Shown here piece after piece: positions 20,240-32,585 of a stretch of DNA of 64,000 nucleotides. Source of the DNA: Cryptomeria japonica (taxonomy: Eukaryota > Streptophyta > Pinopsida > Cupressales > Cupressaceae); NCBI RefSeq assembly GCF_030272615.1, contig NC_081410.1:284641957-284705956 (forward strand). The letters are read 5' to 3'. The notes under the pieces were generated by a model. It was not told the origin of the DNA and did no database searches. It was given only the letters and a program-made list of their open reading frames with translations. The position numbers and the translations under genes were made by a program. Numbering within the stretch: the first letter of the stretch is position 1; every line of letters begins with the position of its first letter.

Positions 20240-23071
20240 ATGTCTATTGAAACAAGGTTCCAAGCACCAATGATGCAACAAAGTTTGACATATCAACCGA
20301 CAATGCAATCGAATTTTAATCCAAGGCAATCACAATTATATCGAACCCAACAACAAGGCAATATCGATCAAACTCTTTATGATGAAACAAGTCTCCAAAT
20401 ACAAAAACTAGAGGAGAAACTAGGTCAAGAAGAAGAGATATTGGAACAAAGAGTGAAAAACATTGTGAAGAATAGATCACAAATGTCCAAAATGTTTCAA
20501 AAATTTCTAGGTCAAAATCCAAAGTTTGAGCCAATTGATGTAAGATCTCTTCTTGAACGATCAGACATACCAGCTCTCCTCTCCCAAATAGAGATGATGA
20601 AACAATTACAAGAAAGGAGACAACATCAATTTCAACATTATGTGCCTCCACAACAAGAACAAGGTGTTTTCTATCAATCAGATTTTCAACCATCACAACC
20701 AATGGTCCAACATATTCAACAGACACAACCAATGGTCCAATTTCAACAATATGTCCAACCAACTATACAATGTCAACAAATAGTTCAACCACTGGTGGAA
20801 TATCAACAAGTTCAATCAACATATCAATGTCAACAACCACATTCACAAATTCAAAAACAAAACTTGCAACATGCACCAAGCCAAATTTTGAACATGTCAA
20901 AACAATCTGATCAACATCTAGTTCGAAATCAAAGCATGACATCAAATCAAAAACAAGTTCAAATTCCAAGTCCAATCATGTCAAAACCTCGAAAGAAAGG
21001 TGGCTTTATTGCAATTCTCTTAAGGAACCAACCAAGTGAGTTTATTGAGGAAGATAAAAATAATACACTTATGTCTAGCAATGCCTCATCCCCTCGCAAG
21101 CAAATTGACTCTCCAGTGGCATCTATCCCTACACCTTTAGAAGATTCACACGAATCTTCTATATTGTCCTCATCAAACAATACACCCAAGGATGAAATTA
21201 CCCAAGGGCTATCTGTAATTGATTGCCACGATAATCCAATTCATGATGCACATCCTTGTCATGTTTTAGAAATACAAGACCCAATGCCACCATGCACTTT
21301 ATTGCCATTACCTATTTTAGAGGACCCCATTCCAAGTCCCTCTTCCTCATATTCAAGCATTGATTCCTTGCCAGAATCCATCACAAATGTTCAAAGTGCA
21401 TTTCCTTCATCCCAAAACATTGATTCCTTGTCAAAATCCCCCATGCATATCCAAAGTCCAACCTCATGTCAAGAGGATAATTTAGAGCATGAAGAAACAT
21501 GTCTTGAAGAAGATCAAGATCAAGATCCTGAAACCTTATCATCCCATCCAATTGTTGACCAAGATCCCATTTCCCTAGACACTCACGATGATTCCCCTAT
21601 TCTTGTCCATCCTATCCAAAGTCCTATTGACACTCCATTCCCTGAGCAAGATCAAGATATTCCAGTCCATCAAATCCCAAACGATCCCCTTCCATTTCAT
21701 GAAAAAAATGTCCTTTCAAATCCCATTGACATTCCACTTCCTAAACAAGATCAAGATATCCCTTCCATTCTTTCTGACGATCCCATTGAAAGTCAAGAGC
21801 AAAGCACCTTTAAAGAAGATTCCAATGATCTTCCTCCTTTTCAAGATCAAATCATTCCTTCAGATCCTCCACAAGATCCACTTGTTCCTCCATCTCCTTA
21901 ACCTAATCCTGCATATCCACTCGAAGATCGTATTTCTTTTGACGATCCCATTATTTCTCCCATTCCATCTCTTGAAGAGCTTGTCATTGAACCATGTCCA
22001 CCACAAAATCCTAGTCCCTCTCATGATCCTGATCCCCCTCATGATTCTAACATGTCAGTGCAAGATGTTCATGAACCCTTGACATGCATAATGGGTTCTT
22101 CCACTTTGGTGCAATCCGATCCACTTCAAGATCTCATTATTTCTCATAATGGACTCACATCTTCTTCCCAAAGAAAAGAGTATCCTACAAGTCAAGATAT
22201 TCATAAAGGAAAAGGGGTAGACCTTCACAAGAAAGAACCCCTTCATATCAAAGAGTATACTAATGGTCATGGCTACAGAGCTCACACTCAAGGCGTTGGT
22301 ATCCCTTCAAAGTCAAAATCCAAATGTCCACCTTCCCCATCATCGCTTCCATCCATTCTAGGTCCCTATATCCCTCCATCTCCTATGCAACATCAGAAAA
22401 TGCACACATCTTGGAGAACTTTTCATCCATCCCACATGCCTCCATATCATTCCCATCCACACCAACATTCATTCCCTCTTCCAAGAAATTTGGATGCCAA
22501 GCATAAAAGTCGTAAGTCTAGAAATCCACATGTATTCAAGGATCAACATGTCCAATATAATCGACATGTCAAAACAAAGAACAATATGATCTATAAAGAA
22601 AAAGAAATTTCCAAAAGGCCACAAAGGCCCACTGAGAAAAATAAAGCAAAGTCAAAATATATATGGGTTCCTAAATCCCTTGTGCAAGTAATGCACTCCA
22701 AGGAACCACAAAAGCATGAAACATCAAAAACCATGTGGATTCCCAAGAAGCTCCTTGAAGCACAAAGAGAAACATCAAACTTGGCATCCAAAATTGCTAT
22801 TCCTCCATCCAAACCTTCCAAGTCTATTTCTCCATCACCTCCTTCATCCATTTTGGGCCCTTATGTCCCAAAATCCATAGCCTTTCCTTCATCAAAATCT
22901 CAATATCCAAAATACATTTTTCCTCCATCAGTCCATCACCCCTCAAGGTGTGTGCCAATGTCGATCTTGCCTTCATTTCCATCCACTGAAGCCCAATTCT
23001 TCCAATACCCTACCTATTATCCAATGCATATTTTCCATCCTTCGATCCCTTTGATCCAATCCTTTGCATAA
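20240..23071 (+). pseudogene. Long unrecognised ORF of element L (one in-frame stop)
   Basis: One frame of 944 codons, from the first ATG at 20240 (in-frame TGA upstream at 20204) to TAA at 23069-23071. A single TAA at 21899-21901 (codon 554) breaks it, probably from CAA. I recognise no domain. Residues about 45-110 are charged and may form a coiled coil (LEEKLGQEEEILEQRVKNI). Then comes a Gln-rich part with repeated QPMVQ and YQCQQ words, a Pro/Ser/Asp-rich part with LPKQDQDIPS-type repeats, and a basic C-terminal part with two SILGPYxP copies and two I/MW-V/I-PK copies. It looks disordered. A gag-like or accessory role is a guess. Its length and integrity in a polymerase-free element are notable. 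Confidence 0.75.
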
Positions 23072-25835
23072 ATCCTTGCCTTAGTTTTATCTCATTTTCC
23101 ATGTCCTTATCCTACCAACGTCTTTGAGCATACTTTTAAAGGTCATGGTCCATTCTTTTCAAGGCTACTATCCAAATAAAAAGACACTTGAGTCCTTCTT
23201 CCATCCCCTATCATGTGTCCATCTTCTTCTGAAAAAGTCAAAATACAAAAAAAGAAAAAAGTGAAAAAAAAAAAAAGACAAAAAAAGAAAAGAAAAAAAT
23301 AAAGAAAAATAATTCGTCCACTGGTGAAAACCTGGCAAACAGGCGCCTTGGGCAAGTACCGTGATGAAAACCTGGCAAACAGGCATCATGCGTAATTTAT
23401 GAACTTCTTGCACACTACACTTGGGGGCAGGTTTCCTCCTTCATATCCTATTGCCCTTCATTATCCTATCACACCATGTCATTACCCTTCATATCCTATT
23501 CTCCCTCATGTCCAGTTTCTCTTTCCACCTTTGATCTTGACAAGGCTGAGGATCGTCATGAGCATCATGCATCTTGTTTGCAGCTTTTAGTCCATCATAG
23601 CTTTTGGTCTTTATCCATTTGTTTATTATAACCTTTCATCCATATTCCCTATCTTATTGTGACTTTCTACCACTATCCCTTAGCCTACCCCGACCTTCTA
23701 TCCATGTCCTTTATCCATTCTTGGTCTTGCTTATCCTATCCATCTCTTATCACTATCCATACACTCTGTTTCATTCCTTGATCTTGATCTGACATAAGGA
23801 CGCAAAATTTAAACATGGTTTCAAACACCTCTTGACATGTCCCTCATGCCATGTTCCTGCTTTACATTGTCATATCCAGTCTCTTGTCCCATCACGCCAT
23901 AGCCCTTGGAAATTGCATCCATATTGTCTCCATGATAAAAGGCCATTGTCTTCCCCCTATCCACCATCATTTCAGCAAGCCTATTTATTCACCTGTCATA
24001 TTCCTTGCCTTGCTAGACACTGGGGCAAAAATCATAAAAAATTTAAAAAAGTCTTAAAAAATCATAAAAATTTAAAAATGTCCTGAAATAATCCAAAAAA
24101 ATTGAAAAATGTCCTGAAATAATCCAAAAAAATTGAATAATGTCCTGAAAAAAATGAAAATCCCTAAAAATCATATAAAAAGTCCTAAAAAAAAATGAAC
24201 ACAAAAAAAATTGTAAAACTCGAAAACAAAGCAAAAAAACAAAAACACGCATTTTGCAATAAAGTATTCCCTTTACGCATTGAAAGATCACTGAGCATTC
24301 ATCCAACGACACTCGCAATCCATTTCACATTGTGCTTTAACTGAAATCATGCTTTAACAGATGAACCTTTTCAATCAACTCAAACATTCAAACTGATCCA
24401 AATTGTCTTATCAATCGAATATCAGCATCAAAATTCATTCATCCTTGTCACATTATCATGGGTCTTATACAGGGTGTGGTATACTCGAAACCAGACTGTG
24501 TCCTGTCTTAGATGGGGTACCGCATTTCCTGAAACCAGACAGCATGATCGTCCTATCAGCACTTTCAACTTTTGACAATGAAGATCAAGATGTTTGTTTG
24601 ATTTGCTTGAATTTGTGCGTCTTATCATTTATTGATTTATCTTCGATCATGTTCCTATGTTGCTCGATGATGTCACTAAGTGATTTAGAGTGATCGGGAT
24701 GGCTCATGGTCCTTTTCTTTTTTTGATTGTGATTGTTGGTCTGCAATGTGTCTGTCTTTCGCAAATAGGGTTGCATTTCAGCTCTGGCCTTCAATGCCAC
24801 GATGCTACGCATCCATTTTGCTAAATAAAAATAAAGGTTCTCACCTACAAAGTGCATTACTGAAAGCAAATTTTTTTGTCATCTTTCACTGTCCTCTATC
24901 TCATTTCTTACTAACATTTCTTTCGTCTGGTCGGCTAGTCAGTTTGGTCTAGTGCTCCGATATCCAAGCACATATGCTGCATCCTGCATCCATTTGGTTA
25001 GTACATTTGCATTCCATCACATATTACATCAAGCATTTTTCATTTCATAAATGCATCAAAAATACATAAAAATACATCCATACATGTTCATACAAAGTGC
25101 ATAAGTCATCCATACATGAAAAATAACTACAAGTCATAACACATTGCATCCCATCATATCGATGCATTTCATATCACATATCATAATAATATCGGAGTAC
25201 AAAATCAGACTGTCCGTCCCAAGTATGGCCCGCAGGCTGACTACAAATGTCAAACTACATATGTCCACTATCTGTCATAAGGAGTACGTGCCTCTGTCAC
25301 TGGGTGCTCCTTTCGTCCTCCTCATCCCCGCAATGTCCCGCAAACGAGTCAAATTCATCAAATTGAAAACATGGGTTTTTGAGATCCATATCGCTGCTCC
25401 CACATCGTCCGATCGTTTGTACATGCGTACATGTTCTCCGAGCTGATCTACCATTTGAATGTTCACCATCTCTCTGCAAGTGTCCTTTTCCAGAGCAACA
25501 AATCCTCCTCTTTAGCTAGTGCAAATGAGTCATTTTCACCCTCTTGGTCTCATTTATAGCTCTTTGTCATTGCATAGATGGACGTGCGTCCTCTCCATCT
25601 TATGTTGGTCGCGGTCTTGTGCACCTTAAATTGCTTGTCCTTCATGCATCTGATATCTGATTTTCAGTCCGTTCGATCCTATCATTTTTTTTATCGATCA
25701 ATTGGCCTCTTTTCCGCATGTTTTCGGCCAATTCCTCGAGGGGGCATGCATATGTCATTATTATTGTCTGGGGCATTTTCATTATTATTCTTTGAAACAA
25801 CGCTCAGAATCACATTGTCTCAAAGAGGGGCAAAA
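23072..25835 (+). other. 3' region of element L
   Basis: No recognisable protein. It contains a purine tract of A and AG runs (about 23232-23313), a direct repeat of GAAAACCTGGCAAACAGGC (23327-23345 and 23364-23382), and a 36-bp tandem repeat with AATGTCCTGAAATAATCC (about 24075-24145). A GC-richer part is at 25200-25460. The polypurine tract CAAAGAGGGGCAAAA at 25821-25835 touches the 3' LTR. Confidence 0.75.
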
Positions 25836-27563
25836 TGTAGGCACCCAAAAATGGTCAACGCTTGCAACGTCATACTTTAACATTTGCGCATTGCCTCATT
25901 TTAGGTTTTTGCATCGCATTAACATTTCTCCTATGTCACGCACTTGGTCTTTATCATTTGTGAACATCGAGTCATTCTTCTACATTCTTCAATCATCTCA
26001 TCTTCGAATTTGGTCTTGTTGATAACATTATCCAATCATGATTTTGATTAATTTTACCCTGTCACATCAATGTGCGTATTCATTTGTCATCATTTTGGAC
26101 ATCGTCAATCCTAATTAGGGTTTTGTCCTCCTGTCAATCCTGTCAATCTTATCAATCTTATCATCAATCCTATCAATCTTATCAATCGTATCATCAATGT
26201 CATCATTTTGGACATCGTCAATCCTAATTAGGGTTTTGTCCTCTTTTCAGTCTTGTCATCACGCAATCGATTTGTCATCAATCGTTGTCATGTTCAATCT
26301 TGTCATTTTTGCGATCGATTTGTCATCGATCATGGTCGTTATCAATCTTGTCATTTTGCAATCTATTTGTCATCGATTTTTGTCCTCTTTTCAATCTTGT
26401 CATTTTGTGATCGATTTGTCATCGACCATGGTCATTTTCAATCTTGTCATCTTGCAATCCATTTTGTTGCCGATCCTTGTCCTCTTGTCGATTTTGTCAT
26501 TTTGCGATCATTTCGCTATCGATCATTGTCTATCTCAATTATGTCAATTTGGATCAATTTGTCATTATTCCTCGTCAATTGGCACATTTACCAATCAAAT
26601 CATTTTGTCGCATTGGTCATTTATCAATTCAAAATCATGATATTAATTATCTTCAATCAAGACCTAATTGTCATTTTCGCATTTCTAATTCGTCTTCTAG
26701 GGTTTTATGATTTAGTCATTTAACCTAATTTGTCATTTCTTCCTCTAGGATTACTAAATTATTTATTAATCCTAAGTCCTCTCTTTACAATTAAATCTTT
26801 ATTTAATTGGCTAATTATTCCTCTTTGTGAGTGAATTAATTAATAAATGAAAAATTATTGATTAATTCACTAAAATCCTAATTTCCATCAATTTCTATTT
26901 TCTAATTTTCCATCAATTTCTAATTCCTAATTGTCATCAATTTCAATTTTTCTAATTTTCTAATTTCCTAATTTCAAATTCCTCCTATTTCTCTCCTAAT
27001 TCTATGGGAATGGCATGTCAATTTGTCATAAATTGACATAATTGACAATCAATTAATTTTGACATAGAATGTGTCATAATTTGTCATCAATTATCAATCA
27101 ATCAAATTGTGCATGGAAAGTGCATAATTTGTCATATTGATTTGCAATTTCCATTTGAATTGCATCATGCTAATCTTGTCATTTATCCAATTCTTCTATA
27201 AATTGGATGAATTTCTTCAATCAAATCCTTCGAATCCTTAATCCCAAATTTCTATCAAACTACCGAACTTTTGTTTCTAGTACTCTTGAGCTTTTTGCTT
27301 TCAATTGTGTGAGCACTTGTAGGTGAGATCCACAAACCCATTGAAGAGGAAAGAACAACAACGGAGCCGCATGGAAGAAGCATCTGAATTGTTATATGGT
27401 TTGCATGACATTTTCTTTTAAATGCTTTGTTTTTGTGCCTCTATTGAATGTGCTTTGGAATTAGGTTCATTTCAATGAGAGTTCTTTTGATTGAGCTAGC
27501 ATGTCTTGTGTTTTGATTGATTGATCTATCTATGCTTTGATGATTCCTAATTTCTATGCTACA
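25836..27563 (+). repeat. 3' LTR of element L
   Basis: 1728 bp, starting TGTAGGCACCC and ending GCTACA before the CATCC duplication. By eye it differs from the 5' LTR at about 20 sites, nearly all transitions, and nearly all in the first 750 bp. Confidence 0.95.
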
Positions 27564-27834
27564 CATCCAATTACCAAGCCAACACCAACTGACCACAACA
27601 TGCTCATGGAGCATATAACACATGAAATCCAATATACTTCACTGATCCAAACATGCCAAAAGTGCCAATCAGATAATCTCTTCTACCAGTAACAATAGAT
27701 TTTATACTGGTAACCTGTCTATCGGTAACCATCCATATCAGCCAGTGTAAACTTGTCTGTCGGTAACAGCTAGTGTTGACATCAATGATAAAACATCAAT
27801 GCCACACATAATAAATTCATCCATAATGTCAACA
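27564..27834 (-). repeat. 3' LTR of copia F, inner part
   Basis: Continuation of the LTR split by L, starting with the duplicated CATCC. It ends ATGTCAACA next to the polypurine tract. Read on the minus strand, the LTR starts TGTTGACATT. Confidence 0.9.
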
Positions 27835-28201
27835 ATCTCCCCCTTTGGCATTGATGATAACACTAGATGTGAAAAATATATAAGTACCAAAAAGTGCCAA
27901 AACAAGTCTCCCCCTATGGGAGAAAACCAACAATCAATAGATATCCCTCTGTAAATGATATCTTTGTAAGGTTCAAAACAAATCTCTCTCCCCAATGTAT
28001 ACAACTTTTCTTTTATTTTCACATCAATATCTCTCCACCTTTAATATCAATGCCAAAAACCTGACAAAAATATCAAAGCAATTATATAAACCTCTGAATC
28101 TCAAAGCCGACTACTCCCCTTGAGTAGTAGCACTAGTCATCAATGCCAGAATGAATAATGTTCTTGATAATGCATACCCAACTGATGACAAATTTCATCA
28201 A
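27835..28201 (-). promoter_or_regulatory. Polypurine tracts and 3' untranslated region of copia F
   Basis: On the minus strand, AAAGGGGGA (27838-27846) lies three bases from the LTR. Further G-rich tracts lie near 27907-27920, 27979-27990 and 28114-28122. This is the same multiple-tract arrangement as in A. Confidence 0.75.
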
Positions 28202-29670
28202 TCAAGTCTCTGTCGGAGGGGCAGAAACCCATAACCCGTCTCTCAAGTATTCAAATGATTCCTTAGACAATGGTTTAGTGAATATGTCTGCAATTTGTTC
28301 TTTAGTGTTCACATAAACCAATTTGACTTCCTTTGCTTCTACCTTGTCCTTCAGAAAGTTATACTTTATTGAAATATGCTTAGTCTTAGAGTGAAATACT
28401 AGATTCTTAGACATGTCAATAGCTATAGAGTTATCACAATAGATCACTACCAATTCATTACAATTTACCTTAATATCCTTCAACATTTGCTTCATCCACA
28501 AAACTTGAGTGCAATTAGTTGCTGCTGCAACATACTCAGCTTCTGCAGTAGATAAAGAAATGCATGACTATTTTTTGCTTATCCATGAAACGAGTTTCTT
28601 TCCAAGAAAGAAAGCACTAGAAGTGCTCTTCCTATCATTAGTATCACCTGCCCAATCTAAGTCAATATATGCACATAAAGTGAAATCATCATTTTTGGAA
28701 TACCATAAACCATATTTTGTTGTTCCTTGCAAATACCGAAATATTCTCTTTACTGAATATTCATGATTTTCTTTAGGATTACTTTGATGTCTTGAAATGA
28801 TACTTACTGCATTCATAATATCAAGTCTAGTTTGAGTTAGATATAACAGACCACCAATCATAGATTTATACCTTGTCAGATTTACCGATGTAGAAGTATC
28901 CTTGATGGATAATTTCTCATTTGTAGTCATAGGAGTACTTACCGGTTTAGAATTCTCCATACCAAACTTCTTCAACAATTCTCTCAGATACTTAGTTTGA
29001 CAAATAAAAATCCCTTTGTCAGTTTGAGTAATCTACAAACCTAAAAAAAAATTCATTTCACCAATCATGGACATTTCAAATTCATTTTTTATGTTGTTAG
29101 CAAATTCCATGCACAATTTATCTTCTCTTCCAAAAATGATATCATCAACAAAAACTTCAATAATCATAATATCATTATCAGTGATCTTATAGTATAGATT
29201 ACTATCAGCACTGCCTTTCAGAAAACCAAGCTTCAAAAGGTATTTATCCAACCTTGCATACCAAGCTCTAGGAGCTCGTTTCAAATCATATAAAGCTTTC
29301 TTCAATTTGCAAACCATATCTTTATCATTTGTCAATGAAAATCCATCATGTTGCTCAATGTAAACTTCTTCCTTAAGCTCACCATTCAGAAATGCACATT
29401 TGACATCCATTTGATATACCTTATAGTTCTTATAAGCTGCATAGGCAAGAAATAGTCTAACAACTTCAACTCTAGCTACAGGTGCAAATGTCTCACCATA
29501 ATCAATTCCTTCCATTTGAGAATATACTTTACAAACCAATCTAGCCTTGTTTCTTATAACTTGACCATCCTCATTCAATTTATTCCTGAAACCCAGTTAG
29601 TTCCAATAACATTCTTATTTGTAGGTCGGGGAACTAAAGACTGAGTTTCATTCTTTTCTATCTGATCTAA
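28202..29670 (-). pseudogene. pol: copia F reverse transcriptase and RNase H (two stops)
   Basis: One frame on the minus strand from the RT start (DQIEKNETQSLVP near 29665-29625) to the RNase H end at 28202, with only two stops. Both are TAG where Gln is expected (29033-29035 and 28568-28570). Motifs: [22 protein letters not shown], intact catalytic FVDD (about 29148), then SKPVSTPM and GLLYLTQTRLDI. RNase H has YIDLDWAGD, YCDNSIAIDMSKN and HISIKYNFLKD. This is the best preserved minus-strand pol in the window. The region around 29600 is damaged where [14 protein letters not shown] is expected. Confidence 0.9.
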
Positions 29671-29701
29671 TCGGGAAAGGTATGAGGATGAATTTGGAAC
29701 A

Positions 29702-29744
29702 CAAGGGCTAGATCCCTCTGCACTTTAGGCTCCATTGAATCTGA
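29702..29744 (+). repeat. Left arm of a long-range inverted repeat
   Basis: It starts CAAGGGCTAGATCCCTCTGC and runs through ACTTTAGGCTCCATTGAA. It matches the reverse complement of 39555-39597 at about four in five positions. It sits just past the end of the recognisable F sequence, between two copies of GGTATGAGGATGAATTT (about 29690 and 29754). Confidence 0.65.
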
Positions 29745-29774
29745 AAAGGTATGAGGATGAATTTTGCAACATAA

Positions 29775-31215
29775 TTGTTCTTGAGAATGTTCAACATATA
29801 CACAAAAATACCTTTGGATGTCAGATCCTCATTGTCAGAAAAAATGCGGGAGTTGCGGATTTATCATGATCCACAGGTAAGGCTTCTACTTGAAATTCTA
29901 TATGAAGAAATTATGGATTTAAGTAGGGAAGAATCCATATGTGTAGGTACAGACATAAATAATAAAGAAGAAAAGTCCTCGGTCCAGAAGAAATTTTGTA
30001 TTTGTTAGATAAAGAATATGAAAGATATGTTTAGAAGAATGATCCAATTTTTTTCTTCAGAATAAATAGTTTAATGGATTAGGGCACATTCAGGGTCTAT
30101 TTGATGAAGAAAATGATGATTCCTAGGAAAATAATACATCAAGGAAATATATACACAGTGAGGAGTGTAATAGGAAATGTGTGCTTGAAAATTCTATTGA
30201 AATTTTAAATCCTCAGTATCATGAAACTCCACATGAATATGAGGAAATGATTTTTAAATGTGAATCATTTTTTAGTCCATCCTATGAAATTAACATTGAT
30301 CATCCAGGATGTGAAAGCAAAATAGATTTACATTCAGTATACAGACATGAAGAAACTTCAACAAATAGCAATAATGAAGATATTGTTCCTATCAATGAGA
30401 TAGATATTAATTATCAGGAGAATACTTTCAATAAAGGTATGTAGTATGATAATATTCTGTGTAATGAACTAGAAGAGGGTTTTCAAAAAATATGCATACA
30501 TGTTCTATGATTTCAAGTCCATTACTTGAAGGGGATATGGAAAATACATCCATAAATAATATTCCAGAAATATCATATAGTAAAAGTATGGGTGAAAAGG
30601 AGATAATATTTTTGCAAAATATTACTGAGAAGGATACATGTCTCGAATCCTTATGTGAAAAAAGTAAAATATTCTTTAACCATAAGGAAGAAGAAAATAT
30701 GTCTAAAGAAAACATGGAAGTTTTTTCAAATTTACATTATGATAAAATCATATGTGAAAAGAATTCTTATTTCTGCCCCAATTCACTATCTGAGAAATAT
30801 AAAATATGTTTAAAAAATGAGGAGGTGGTAAAAATAAATAATGTGCAATACAATTGGGATATTATGTTGGAAGGCATAAATATTTCCCAAGAACAAGGTT
30901 GTAAAGAAAACGTGCCAAAGATCTATCCTACAAAAGTATGCACAGGCAAAAAATTGGTTCCTTGGTGAAGAGGGTAATCGAATTTATGACATTGAAAATT
31001 TTTAATACTATATGCGAGTAAATTTCTCATGTGATAACAAGGTTGATTTTGAAAATTTTCCAAAGGAGAAAGGATATAATGAAGAGTTAGGGTTTCATAA
31101 TGGAGATGAAATATTATTGAGATATAACAGTGAATCTTTTATTTTATCTCAATTAAAGTTATTAAAAGAATGCCAAGGGGATAACATGTGTTATTTTCCA
31201 ATCAATATGAAATGA
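29775..31215 (+). pseudogene. Decayed unknown coding-like region, Asn/Lys/Glu-rich
   Basis: Open pieces on the plus strand at 29775-30008, 30181-30444, 30492-30968 and 31012-31215 lie in two alternating frames, with stops between them. The composition (many Glu, Asn, Ser, Lys, Ile) and persistence suggest one former protein of about 450 residues. I recognise no domain. It could be the 3' ORF of an old retrotransposon or a captured gene. Confidence 0.3.
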
Positions 31216-31358
31216 AAATTAAATGGAAAAGAGTTTTATTTTGAGGAGAGGAATAATTCATTAAGAAACGGTAAAGAAGGTAATGATGTTTTCAGAGGAT
31301 GTATATACTACATGACCGGAATCAAGTGTTTGACAGAGGGAAGAAATGATGTAAAGTG

Positions 31359-32543
31359 TTGGGGGGCTTTGAACCACCCAATTTAATTTAGATGATGACT
31401 TACAAAAGTGAATGATATTTAGTGGTCTACTTTTCCAGAGATAACTAAGATTTTGCTATGCTCATAGGGAGCATACGTCCCCAGAAAGAGCCTGTAGTAC
31501 CCCTACTCGTTTGGACTCATATTTTATTCTTGGTTGTTTTCAATGGATACATTACCATGATTTGTTATTCAGACTTATATGACATTATTTCATGCTTTAT
31601 CTGGATATGAGATGCATAACTTATTTGCAGTATTTTAGTACTTATGATTTATGGCATTTTATGGATTACTGCTATGTACTGACACTTTACTTATCTATGC
31701 AATGTGGAATTATAAGTTGTGTGTCTGCAAGTGTATTGGATGCAAGGGGACGATTTTCCTTCACTCACTTCGGTGAGTCAGGGAACGTCATGATTCTCCT
31801 TCATCGGTGTGTATGCCATGTTTTCTATATTGTATATATGCATGTGTGGTTTGGTGATGCATGATATTGCAGGTACAAGTACCGAGTAGGTATGGGGTAT
31901 CATCTCCACCTGGGTTCACAGGTCTGAGTGTGCCTTATATTGTCCGATGGAAGTGGAGGAGATAGTAGTTGACCCTAGTTTATTCAGTTACACTCGGGTG
32001 AGTGTCATCAATTGGTCATCCTATCAGTTTGTTCAGCTTTCGTATTTTGTTGTTTGATCTTTTATGAGTTTTTGCTTGAGGTTTGCTCAATTTGTGTGTT
32101 TAGTGATTTTAATTATTGCATGTTATATTTTATTTGTCTATGAAGGGTGAAAAGTTGTTAATAATGGGAATTAAATAGTGACTCTATGATTTAACATCCT
32201 TCGTGTAGAAGTAGGTGAATTATCGAAACTATATTCAATGTTGGTTTTCAAAATTATACTATAGTTATATGTATTTTATATGTATATTCGGACTTGATCA
32301 TATACATATATATATATATGTGTAGGTAATTATGATTCATGTTTAATTATGTTGATTATTCTTAATATGATTATTTATAAGTTGAATAATTTGGATTTTA
32401 CGACCTAATGTACCATATATTGAATGGTTATTATCTTTTGTACAAAAAATGCATCTTTCTTAAGGATCGTTTTGTTTACAATAATACAAATTTTATATAA
32501 ATATTAGTTAGATAACTTTGAACTCGATCGTATATATGTGTGT

Positions 32544-32585
<42 letters not shown>

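Larger units (their letters stand above)
16440..27563 (+). mobile_element. Large LTR element L, non-autonomous, with one long unknown ORF
   Basis: An 11,124-bp element with two LTRs of equal length (1728 bp: 16440-18167 and 25836-27563) and a perfect 5-bp target duplication CATCC (16435-16439 and 27564-27568). The 7.7-kb interior has no gag, protease, integrase, RT or RNase H that I can recognise. It holds a 2-kb leader, an ORF of about 943 codons with one stop, and a 2.7-kb 3' region. This fits a large retrotransposon derivative mobilised by another element. LTRs differ at about 1 per cent by eye, so it is younger than A. The orientation is set by primer site, ORF and polypurine tract. Confidence 0.95.
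27564..29676 (-). mobile_element. Copia element F, truncated at its 5' side
   Basis: Minus-strand copia with 3' LTR (16187-16439 plus 27564-27834), 3' untranslated region and the RT-RNase H part of pol. Similarity ends near 29676, just upstream of the RT start. Integrase, protease and gag are absent. The F-family LTR at 39685-40203 could be its own 5' LTR, displaced by a 10-kb insertion and deletion, or a separate copy. Confidence 0.85.

Noticed and set aside
20316-20762. 148-codon minus-strand frame
   Set aside because: Shadow of the Gln-rich long ORF of L on the other strand.
21588-22082. 164-codon plus-strand frame overlapping the L ORF
   Set aside because: Low-complexity Ile/Leu/Pro shadow in another frame, with no support.
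29675-29780. Host gene start beside copia F
   Set aside because: The open pieces here are the end of F, the inverted-repeat arm and a duplicated GGTATGAGGATGAATTT; no coherent frame.
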